DNA from: Rutstroemia sp. NJR-2017a BVV2
Lineage: Eukaryota; Ascomycota; Leotiomycetes; Helotiales; Rutstroemiaceae
Assembly: GCA_002946415.1 (NCBI GenBank)
Contig: NJPS01000010.1
Coordinates: 1,054,001 to 1,118,000, forward strand
Direction of reading: 5' to 3'
Length of the DNA: 64,000 bases
Of the stretch, positions 13,128-22,434 are shown in pieces. Numbering within the stretch: position 1 is the stretch's first letter; each line of letters opens with the position of its first letter. A program made the translations under genes and the position numbers. Below the pieces are notes generated by a model that was given only the letters and a program-made list of their open reading frames with translations, did not search any database and was not told the DNA's origin.

Positions 13128-13345
13128 AGGTGCTACCTTTGGAGTAGTTTGGCTTCGTCAAGGCTGGAGGTGGGAGGTAAAATTGAACTGGGAGCTAGAA
13201 CCAGCCGGCCATACATTTCGCACGCACAATCCCTGCTCCCCCGCAAGGCTGAAATTAATTTTTTGGCTTTTGCCCCTCCATAAACTTTTCTTTTCCATGT
13301 TACCATTTTTCTGCGCAGGTCCTTTTTCCCACTTTCAGCCAAGAT

Positions 13346-15732
13346 ATGTCGTCGCATGCGCCAAAGGTTCTGGAGGTGAAGATTCGTCCTTACCAAAGTC
13401 AGTCGCAGGATCGACCGGATCATAAACATACATCACGTGTATATGTCTGTACGGACATTCTACTGGATTTGCAGTTAAAGTCGGGGGAAACATGCTATTT
13501 ATGGAAGACTAGTGAAGGCGAGCACACGCGACGGGAGGCAGTGATATGGCTTGCTGCGGAAAAGTTGAGCCGGAAAGTGGTGCAGGTTAGTAAAGCCTTG
13601 CAGGAGGCTTGCGGGTTTAGGTTAAGTGACGAGGTGTGCATTGCGAGAGGAGGAGAGCTGGCAACGGCGCAGGAGGTGAAGGTGAAAGATGTGGGAGCTA
13701 CGGAGGGAGATATAGAAGAATTACGAGGGAGGGATAAAGAGTGCTGGGAGTGGGTATTGGAAGACTGTTTCGGTAGGGATCTCTTTTGCATTTTCATGGA
13801 CACTTCTTTTCTTTACTTCAGTTCATTTTCATTTCTCTTTCATGATGACGAAATTTGAAGTGCAGTCGGCATATAGCTGACTGGTTGTAGCTCGTGCGGA
13901 GACGATCTTTCCTGGCATGACATTCAAGGATGTGTTGGTCAGACGAGAGAAGCGCACATTCACGGTGCATACGGTGAACGGATCAAGATCCAGTGTTGCC
14001 AAATACGATGAAGTATCATCTATCAAAATTGCATCTGCTGCAGCGCTCAGTGGCGGAGCGACTCCAACTGCCATTATTGAACAGAAGTCTCTTCAGCTCG
14101 TCGACATTGCTGGAATTGATCAAGCACTTGGAGAGCTGAATAATTTCTTGAGCGATTTCAATCGTCACTTCAAGTTCACCAAGGCTCGCAGATCTCCTGC
14201 TGTGCTTTTACATGGTGGTCGTGGCACTGGTAAGACTTATATCGTGAACAAGATTACCAACACAGGCTGGGGGAAAGTGCGCAGGATAACTCGTACTACC
14301 AAACCCGCTGAGGTTCAGAAAACATTCAAGGAGGCCAAGCTAGCTCAACCTAGTATTATAGTGATCGATGATATGGATGCAATTGTCACCAAAGATGGTA
14401 CTATATTACAAGATGTCACAGATGCTATCTGCGAAGGAGTAGAAGAACTTAATAAAGATCAGCCTCCGACGTCTTTACCACGAGTCTTGGTTGTGGCAAC
14501 GACTTCAGATATTAGCAAAATACCTATGTCTCTCAGGAAGAGAGGCAGATTCGCAACAGATATCATGTTACCTATCCCAGATGCAGCTGCAAGAAAAGCA
14601 ATTCTGAAATCCTCAGCGCCTCAGATTTCCCCTGAGACTAGCGATCAAATACTGGATGATCTTGGAGAACGAACCCATGCATATACACCAGAAGATCTAG
14701 CGCTTCTGCTAGACCAAGCTCATATAACTGCGGAAAAGAGGTTGGAAAAGTCTGAACAGGAGTCCTCCACACAAGAAAATTTCGTGATTCAGGAGGATAT
14801 TGAGCATGCACTCCTAGTAGTAAGACCCAGCGCTATGCATGATATCACTTTACGTCCGCCCAAGGTTAGATGGGACGAGATTGGTGGTCAGGACAGAGTC
14901 AAGGAAGCTATTCAGCTGGCAATTGAGACACCCTTCCGCGTAAGTGCCATCTTTTTTCTAAGATTACCCGTTTGTACTAACAACATACTAGCATCAAGAA
15001 ATCATGCAGGACTTCGGCGGGTCTCCCACCAAGGGTCTGCTTCTTTACGGTCCTCCTGGTTGTTCTAAGACCCTTACAGCTCAAGCTGTAGCCACAGAGA
15101 TGGGGTTTAACTTTTTTGCTGTGAAAGGAGCAGAAGTACTCAGCAAATATGTGGGAGATTCAGAACGAGCAGTGAGGAATATATTTGCACGCGCACGTGC
15201 TGCAGCACCCAGCATCATATTTTTTGATGAAATCGAATCGATAGGAGGCAAGCGGGACAGCAAAAGCACCAATAACGGTGTCAACGTTCTCACCACTCTT
15301 CTAAATGAGATGGATGGTATTGAGAGTCTGAAAGGTGTCACTGTCCTTGCAGCAACAAACAAGCCACAAGATCTCGATCTCGCTCTCCTTCGGCCAGGTC
15401 GTTTCGACGAGCTGATTTACGTCGCTCCTCCAGACCTCTCCGGTCGCGAAGAGATCTTACGCGTGAGACAACGCAAGACGAAGATGGCGGATGATGTTGA
15501 TATACCCGAACTAGCTAGACTCACAGAAGGATACTCGGGAGCGGAATTAGTCTCGATTTGTAGCAAGGCTATTTCTGCGGCTATCAAGAGATGTATCAAG
15601 ACGGGACAGAGAGAACCAGCAAACATGGAGGATTTTCTAGGTGCGATTAAGTTGGTGAAGAAGCAGATTACGCCGGAAGTTATCGGCGAGTTCGAACGGT
15701 GGGCAGCTAGAGCGAGAGGAGATTCCGATTAA
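13346..15732 (+). CDS. AFG2: AFG2 (Drg1/SPATA5-type) AAA ATPase
   Basis: Three exons, 13346-13772, 13891-14939 and 14992-15732, encode 738 aa. The order is an N-domain (residues 1-200), D1 ATPase and D2 ATPase. D1 has a Walker A GGRGTGKT at about 251-258 and an unusual Walker B ending IDDMD at about 301-305. D2 has GPPGCSKT at 512-519, the cysteine-containing loop typical of Afg2, Walker B FFDE at about 569-572 and a GRFDELIYV segment. Afg2/Drg1 extracts Rlp24 from cytoplasmic pre-60S ribosomal particles, starting their final maturation. The second exon ends cleanly in phase 0 before HQEIMQ. The length is close to yeast Afg2 (about 780 aa). The D1 active-site substitutions are unusual and discussed as a finding; family membership is secure. 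Confidence 0.94.
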
Positions 15733-16414
15733 TGTCGTGCATGGCATGTGGAATTGAATGATCACTGCAAGGGTTTTTTTCTACATGTTAGGTGCGTGTG
15801 CATAGCATCAATGACATATCCATAAAAACACATCAGGAGCCGTCTTCATTTAGCAATGTAAATAATCTGATTGGGCTGTGAGGAAATGCGCATCTTGTCA
15901 TTGATGGTCCGGATGCTGCCGAGGGTCCACTTCCCGCACTTGTGAAAGATTCCTAACGTCATCGCCAACATTGCGCTTCCATCTGACCTCAAAAATACAA
16001 TCAGTGAGTGTATTTCACATGCAAAAGTTTCACATGTGAAGAGGCAGTGAAAGGATCAGAACTTAATCTACTGCCCTGAACGCCTGATGCTGGTATTTTT
16101 GCGTTCGGATGTAGCTCTTATATTATCCTACGTCACTAGTTCTAAAGGAAGGTGAGACCATGCCATCGGAAAACGGTCCTTTTCCAAGATCTGCTAAGGC
16201 ATTAGGGACCGAATGTGTTGATATATATGGAAAACAACTACCTAGCATACATTCTATATCTTAAACTTGTTCATCTTTTCGCTTCCCTTTCTGGTTTTGC
16301 GAATTCGTTTCTACTCAAGCATCAGCTACTTCCAGCGACTTTGTATTCATTTTCAGCAGAGCAAACTCACAAACAGTGTAACGGCATTGAAATACTTGGG
16401 ACGATAAGGAAGCC
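15733..16414. other. Intergenic region and caleosin promoter
   Basis: These 0.7 kb contain no supported frame. They hold the AFG2 3' end and the promoter of the caleosin gene. Confidence 0.55.
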
Positions 16415-17397
16415 ATGGCTCCGGCAAGAACAGAACATGAGGAATTCCCAACTGCAATTGAGGAAGTTCCTGTGACGGAGGAGAGGTTGCCTTTTGTGCA
16501 AAAAGGAAAGGGTGGCCAGGAGGTTGCGTTGAAGGAACCTGGTATGTGAACGAATCAAAGCAGTCCAGGACGGACAATCGCAAGATGATTTTGACTGAAT
16601 GATTTCTTGTAGGAACTGCGAGAGCAAACCAAGCAGCTTCTGTGGAAGCGCCAAATGGAACAGAAAAGGATGATTACGCAAGGCGGAATAAGCATCTGAG
16701 TGTAAGATATCCAACAGGAAGACTTAAGAATGGATACTGAAAGCCAAACCAGGTCTTACAGCAACACTGTGCCTTTTTCGACCGCGACTCAGATGGAGTA
16801 ATCGTAAGTATCACATTAAGCGCGTTCTTAATATCTCACGTCATTAACGCGTTTCAGTGGCCGCAAGACACCTACATAGGATTCCGTCGCCTAGCGTATA
16901 ACCCCATTCTCGCCCTAATCGCCGTATTTGTCATCCATGCCAACTTCTCCTACCCGACCCTTCCCAACGGCCGTTTTCTCCCAGACCCCTTTTTCCGCCT
17001 CTATACCGAGAACGTGCACAAGGACAAACATGGGTCTGATTCGGGCACGTATGACCACGAGGGCCGTTTCATACCGCAGAAATTCGAGGATATTTTTTCC
17101 AAATATGGAAGTGGTGATAAGCAGGGAATCACATTGCGGGAGACTATGAATTACATGAAGGGGCAGAGATGTATTGCGGATCCTATCGGGTGGGGAGGAG
17201 CGTTCTTTGAGTGTGAGTTGGGTCATGTTGTTTGTGGATATCAGTGATACTAACGTTGTGTAGGGGTTGCTACCTGGATTTTGTTGTGGCCTGAAGATGG
17301 CAGGATAAAGAAAGAGGATGTGAGAAGGATCTATGATGGCAGTTTGTTCTTTGAGGTCGCGGCACGGAGAGAGGGGGAGAAAGAGAAGAATCAATGA
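16415..17397 (+). CDS. Caleosin (lipid-droplet peroxygenase)
   Basis: Five exons, 16415-16541, 16613-16701, 16753-16803, 16858-17212 and 17264-17397, encode 251 aa. Residues 82-93 form one EF-hand loop, starting DRDSDG and ending in Asp rather than the common Glu. Conserved histidines flank it (H70, H77) in an LQQHCAFFD context, consistent with the haem ligand region of caleosins. A hydrophobic segment around residues 98-115 and a Pro-rich YPTLPNGRFLPDPF region correspond to the membrane hairpin and proline knot. The C-terminal VATWILLWPEDG block is also typical. Caleosins bind lipid droplets or ER membranes and act as calcium-dependent, haem-containing peroxygenases making oxylipins. Splicing was set by frame and phase, and all four introns have GTRNG donors. 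The gene converges on the dehydratase gene. Confidence 0.93.
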
Positions 17398-17749
17398 ATT
17401 AAGTTTGCTTTGGGAAATACTACCTACTCGATAGAATGGTCTGTTGAAATAACGTTGTGAATCACGGGTTTGCAGGTCCGTGAGATTGGCGAACAGAATT
17501 TGCATGGCCGGAGGTCTGATCAGTCGTAGACGAATATCATGTGGATTGACCTCCAAAGGTCACATGGTCGTACTTGTTCCACAGGTGTCACAATACAAAC
17601 TGCAATGTTGGGAGGCTTTCGAGATATCGTGGTCCTCAATTATAGACCCCACTAGGTCTGTGAGCCTGTACAACTCAGTGTCATCTCCTTGAGATAATCT
17701 GGTACATCACATGCAGTCAATTTCTACTTGCCCTTATGACTGCTCTAAC
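17398..17749. other. Convergent 3' region
   Basis: These 352 bp separate the caleosin and dehydratase stop codons and presumably hold both 3' untranslated regions. Nothing else was seen. Confidence 0.55.
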
Positions 17750-18533
17750 TCAACCATCTTTCTTCTTTGGCACGCAACAATCACCACCTTCTCTCGCAAC
17801 TCTATCTGCTAATTCCCTCCCCACATCGCTCCTTGCACTTTCTTCCTCCTCGACCTGTATCTCCTCCTTCAACGCAGCTTGCTCATCGCAGAACTTGGCC
17901 ATCACTAGATCCTTCTCTGACAATCCCGGTGGTGAGTGCGTCGTCCAGCGGATGAATGTCGTATTGTAAACCTCTTCTGTGTCAGCACTTGACGGGAGGA
18001 GAATCTAACTGGCAGCAACATACATTTGACCATTCAGGGTGGTGTTTCTGTACTTTGCATTCTTCCGCAACGACATTCATAAATTCCTGGAGCCCAGGTC
18101 AGCCTTTCTCTCGCTGCAAGTATACAACCCAATATCGCCTCTCGCTTTATTTTCATAGCTTCTGAATACCAAAATGTAGCTCAACGGTAACTTTACCATC
18201 TACCGTCGTCGCTACGTCGTAGAAGCAGACTCGAAGCAAAGGTTCTCCAAACAGCCGAAACTAAAAACCCACCCAAGTTCTCTTGAAAGTCTTGAATTTA
18301 AACTTCCTTTCCAATCCCATCCCACTATCAATCAACGACCACCTCCCGCCATTGCCACGGAGTAACGGTTGTACGAGCTCCTGCGCTCTGGAATTCTCCG
18401 TGTTTGAGGAAAATTGGGGTTGAGCTGCAGTGGACATGTTGGCGGCCGCGGAGCGAACGGAGGTGCAAACTCGGACCAATAGAGCTTTCTTTGGTACTTT
18501 GAGAGCCTGAGATAGGTGGCTGGCGCAACGCAT
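17750..18533 (-). CDS. Pterin-4a-carbinolamine dehydratase
   Basis: Three minus-strand exons, 18533-18273, 18086-18024 and 17971-17750, encode 181 aa. The second exon is 63 nt, and all joins are phase 0. The family signature is complete: a GRWSLIDSGMGLERKFKFKT block, then EFMNVVAEEC, HHPEWSNVYN at 102-111, and a THSPPGLSEKDL segment carrying the later conserved Asp. The enzyme dehydrates 4a-hydroxytetrahydrobiopterin to regenerate the cofactor of aromatic amino acid hydroxylases. The first 32 residues (MRCASHLSQALKVPKKALLV...) look like a mitochondrial presequence. A second in-frame Met at residue 33 would give a cytosolic form. A C-terminal Glu/Lys-rich tail of about 50 residues exceeds the usual core. 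Part of the promoter and first exon has a diverged copy at 19793-19945. Confidence 0.92.
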
Positions 18534-18620
18534 GATATGTATATGTGAAGGTGATGAATATGAAAGCTACGAGGAAAGAATTAGGTTACAATATCACGTG
18601 GTGCACAGAAGTTTTACAGC
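18487..18620 (-). promoter_or_regulatory. Dehydratase promoter/5' end, source of a diverged copy
   Basis: This segment spans the first codons and upstream region of the dehydratase gene. It shares an 11/11 block (tggcgcaacgc) and a 17/17 block (acaatatcacgtggtgc, at 18588-18604) with 19793-19945, in the same order and orientation. The 17-base block contains the palindrome CACGTG, a classic bHLH E-box, so it is a candidate regulatory site. Confidence 0.6.
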
Positions 18621-18872
18621 CGGTTGATGATGATATATAACAGGCAATCGAACAATAAAATAGTCCTAGAATCTTTGTTTCTCTAGGAGGATCATTTGTA
18701 ATGTAACACACCGTTCGACGTTCCGCGGAATAAGAAGTACATCACAAGTGGTATTAGAGCTAATACCCGCAACAGTACACTACTCTGTAAGCTAAGCATT
18801 ATAGATGCCTACTTGAAGCCAATTACAGAGTCTCTCCCGCGCAAAGAATTCATATCAATCTTAAGTAATTTG
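18534..18872. other. Spacer between dehydratase promoter and kinase-like gene
   Basis: The left part is dehydratase promoter. The right part is the 3' flank of the minus-strand kinase-like gene. No frame of interest was seen. Confidence 0.5.
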
Positions 18873-19765
18873 TTACCAAACCCAACGGTCGTCCCCATAT
18901 TTACCTCCTCTATCTTGAACCAACCCGTAGATACGTTTCAAAAACAGACTAACCTCGGGGTTACGAGCACATACATACCCTTCTTCCCAGTCGATATGGT
19001 AACTATCTTACCGTTAGCCAAATCGAACTTTGTCATGGATATCAACTAACCATCTCTTTTTGGTTTTATCGTAAAGTAGATTTCTCATTGCTAGGTCGTG
19101 GTTATTCATACCAATTTCCCCGATAATTCTGAATTATATCAGTAGGTTTATCATTATATCAAGGTAAAGAACCAAAATCATACTTTGCTGATTGTTCAAA
19201 GGCTTTTCGAAAAGCATCGCGTTGTTCTCTCTCCCACTGCCAGAAATCACCTTCGAAAATACGGTCACCTGGCAATTTTTCCATAACCACATAGGCTAGG
19301 TAGCCTCCTGGAAGAGGGAAGTCATTGTCCTGTTTATGATTGGCCCACCCGAGCAAAGACGGAAAGGGTTTGAATGGTCTATCCCTCAGTTTTTCGTATT
19401 CCGTATTCAGCGTCTCCAAGGACGCGATCTCGTTGCTCCAATCTTGTTGTAACATTGCGACACCCGCATCATCACTATCGGGTGGATCGCGAGTTTCGCT
19501 TTGGGTTCTGTAACAATCGTTACCACAGATCAACACGTAGCACCAAGGCAAGGATTGCCACATAATCTTACTGCATCCAGATCTTCACGACTGCGCTCTT
19601 CTTGTGCTCCGTGTCGACAAGCTCGCAGTTGAAGACTGCTCTGGAAAAGTGGGGGTAACTTTTGTCGGTTATCGGAGTCTCCTCTGAAAGTCTCCAGGTG
19701 TCACCGTCGACCTTGAATTTATGCTCCTTTTGCAAATAGTGGGCAACGCGTAGTGAGTGCGGCAT
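18873..19765 (-). CDS. Divergent kinase-like protein, copy 1
   Basis: Four minus-strand exons, 19765-19572, 19507-19184, 19128-19051 and 19002-18873, encode 241 aa. Frame and phase agree at every join; the last intron is only 48 nt but has GTTAGT, CTAAC and ATAG. The protein follows a protein-kinase/APH-like plan. AVVKIWM holds the candidate ATP-binding Lys (K61), GYLAYVVMEKLPGDRIF the hinge, NNHDLAMRN (181-189) the catalytic loop with D184 and N189, and IDWEE (D203) the metal-binding Asp. The position two before the catalytic Asp, normally His, is Asn. It is paralogous to the gene at 19993-21160, with the same intron positions and phases. The ATG at 19765 is the first in frame. The upstream 160 bp resemble the dehydratase promoter. 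Function unknown; a pseudokinase or lineage-specific kinase is possible. Confidence 0.72.
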
Positions 19766-19792
19766 TTTTTGAACTGGCTCTGCTTCCTACGG

Positions 19793-19945
19793 AACTTTCT
19801 CTGGTAGGCCAAGAGCCTAGAGGAAGTAGTTGGCGCAACGCTTCGTACGTGTGGATATGTGAGGATGATCCCGACTTCGAAGAATAAATGAAAAGGCACG
19901 AGGACCTCGGGAACAATATCACGTGGTGCGCATGAGCTTAATATC
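19793..19945 (-). promoter_or_regulatory. Diverged copy of the dehydratase promoter/exon-1 start
   Basis: This segment aligns to 18487-18620 with several gaps. Matching blocks include agagcct, tggcgcaacgc, atatgtga, an atgaaa..acgagga block and acaatatcacgtggtgc (19913-19929). The dehydratase reading frame is broken in this copy: the triplets matching CGT TGC GCC are soon followed by TAG. It lies immediately upstream of kinase-like copy 1 and probably serves as its promoter. Confidence 0.6.
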
Positions 19946-19992
19946 TAGGTAAAAGGTAGGTATGACTTTATCTCTTCTAAAGGCGATACATT

Positions 19993-21160
19993 TCAATCTT
20001 CATTGTAGTCACCATATAAATTCTTTTCGATCATATGGTAGCCGACTAGCAAACCCTTAAGAGACCTCTCTTTTTCAATAGACTGCCAATCCTCCCAATC
20101 GATCAAGTAACTACACGAGTATTATTTCATTAGCAAACTCGGACGTTCTATGTAAGTTGTTGTAAGTTGTTGCAAATATCGGCTCACCATCTTTCGTGCT
20201 CTTCATCCCAGAGTGCATTTCTTATTGCTGGGTCCCTATTCTCAAAACCAAGTTTCTCGATCAGTCTGGATGATATCAGCATTTGTACTGTAAGGTTATA
20301 TCAAAGTGCGTATTATAATTGGAATGAAAATCATACCTTGCTGATTTTATCAAAGCGTTTCGAAATTTGTCGCGTCTGTCTTTGTCCCACCGAACGTCGC
20401 CTCGGATCTGGATCCGGCCCCAAAATTGATCTTTTTCAATGCATCTACCTGGCAATTTTTCCATAACCAGATAGGCCAAATGGCCTCCGTCGAGGGGAAA
20501 GGGTTCGTCTCTGGTTTGATGCTGTTTTCTGTGGGTAAGTCCGAGAGGACGTGGAAAAGGTTTATACGGTATTGGATTCCCCCTCTTTTCCCTATCGCTC
20601 TTCAGTTCCTGGTACTTCTGCTCCATTTTGGTCAGACACTCCTGCTCGTTCTCCCAAGGGGAATCGCCCTCATCCCACGCGTCATAATTACTATACTCTC
20701 GATTGTATCTGCTAGTTCTTCAATAATTGTTAGTACATCTCTTTTCCCAATAGTACTGCACCCAGATCGAAAGTAACATATGAGAAAGAACGACAGTCAC
20801 GTACTCCATCCAAATCTTGACAACTGCATGGGTCGGTATCCCACTTCTCTTGTTTACAAGTCGGCAGTTGAAGACAGCTCTTATGAAATCTGAGTCTTCT
20901 GATTCTGTTTCACTGAGCGGTTGTCCAAAAAGCTCCCAGGTGTCTTTTTCCCCGACCGTGAATCGGTGGCTGGGTCCCAAATATTTCGCAATTCCGCGGT
21001 ATTTCGGTACCATTGTTTGATTTTCCAATTCGGTGTCTTCTTCTTTCAATTCTGTGTCTTCTTCGTTCAATTCTGTGTTTTCTTCGTTCAATTCTGTGCC
21101 TTCTTCTTCCAGTTCTGTGTCTTCTTCCATTTCTGTGCTCTCTTGAACTGGCTCGGACAT
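19993..21160 (-). CDS. Divergent kinase-like protein, copy 2, with acidic repeats
   Basis: Four minus-strand exons, 21160-20805, 20717-20337, 20265-20188 and 20110-19993, encode 310 aa. Intron positions and phases match copy 1, and the third exon is 78 nt in both. Intron 1 contains a perfect TACTAAC branch point. Residues 10-48 are a tandem acidic repeat of the type TELNEE(N/D). The rest follows copy 1: AVVKIWM (K115), GGHLAYLVMEKLPGRC, catalytic loop ENRDPAIRN (254-262; D257, N262) and YLIDWED (D276). The usual catalytic His is Asn and the Asp is followed by Pro. It continues about 30 residues past the IDWED motif, without a complete C-lobe, so the fold is truncated compared with typical kinases. 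The first ATG is 21160. Function unknown. Confidence 0.72.
21024..21145 (-). repeat. 21-bp coding minisatellite
   Basis: About five to six imperfect copies of a 21-bp unit (plus strand ttcaattctgtgtcttcttc and one variable base) encode the acidic heptads of kinase-like copy 2. Length change in multiples of 21 would keep the frame. Confidence 0.8.
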
Positions 21161-22434
21161 TTTTATAGGTCTTCTGTTTCGCTGCGGTCGCAATTGAGGT
21201 GGTTGTTAAGGATGCCTAACGATTATTCGGCCGGTCGCGATGGTTCACGGTCTTTTGATCTGTGGTCCGTGCTCTGGCGCACGTTGGGTGGTTGGCTTAT
21301 GTTGTCTGATTCCCAGCCCAAATCCTAATAAGCAAAAGATAAATATAGTTACATAGAGTCAGTCGAAGGATGGCAGGTATAGTAGTTCTGTCAGCATATT
21401 GGTACAGAGAAATAAAATAGTCGAAAGATAAGTAAGCCTAGAGGTGCTGATATAACGTTCGTGAGCATAGTATTGCTATTCGTTTGCAGAAAGCTTTGCC
21501 GAATCCTCGAGTGAGAAATTGTCAGCACCAGTCCTATACCGAGTTGGTTTCTTCAGAGGAAGAGGGCCAGCTACAGCTCATCGGCGCTAATATACCGACA
21601 AGGAGGTCATTGAAGGGTTGAATGGTTTGAAACTGAAGCACCGTGGACCAGAAGATGATCGCAGGATCAAATATATAGTAGTATAGAGCTAAAGTTGTGC
21701 CGGTTCATGGAAAAGCTGTTGCCGGCGAGATATTAACGCCGTAATCATTGTTATGTCTAAATTGGACATGCTTGACAAGCTGCAATCAATGCAGGGGCCG
21801 AAGAGATGTGCAATAGATCGTATTGGGGCTACAGGAATTCAATCTAGCATGATATAAATTATATATTATAGCAGTTCATTTACGGGATTTTAATGGGCGC
21901 ATAAATGCAAGGACATAATAAGATCATTTGGAAACACGGGAATCTACATTAGGAGAGGACACTTCTCAAAGGGGTAGAATCCGAGATATATGGTATTACC
22001 TGATACCGCCGAGCAACTTTATATAGCTCTCAATGACCTTTGCAGAAGGCCACCTGGCCGTCTGCAGCTAGAAAATGTCATAGAGTGTTGATATAGACGT
22101 TTGTTCATTGATCTGAGTCACCATGACATCCCGATCCATAGCCCGCGGTCGTTTCACAATTGCTCTTCTAATATATGCCAACCTTTCATGAAGGCCTGTT
22201 GGAGCATCGCAATGTACACTCCATCTACAAGCAAATCTACAAGCATAGCGTTTAATTCTGTTGTATCTGGTTGCCAGTGAGTATAAAAACCAAACGTTTC
22301 TCGCACTTACTGGTAGTCGCCGACTCAGCGTACATTTCATATTCAATTTAGCATAGGTGCTTAACAAAAAGCACGGCGAACACAAAAGCATACAAACTTT
22401 CCACTAAATTTCATTTTTCCACCTCGTTTTCAAA
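21161..22434. other. Divergent intergenic region
   Basis: These 1.3 kb separate kinase-like copy 2 (-) and the repeat-bearing orphan gene (+). Only short frames are present. It should contain both promoters; no clear repeat or remnant was recognised. Confidence 0.5.

Noticed and set aside
19669..19922. Minus-strand frames upstream of kinase-like copy 1
   Set aside because: They are in frames other than the kinase-like gene and overlap the diverged promoter copy.
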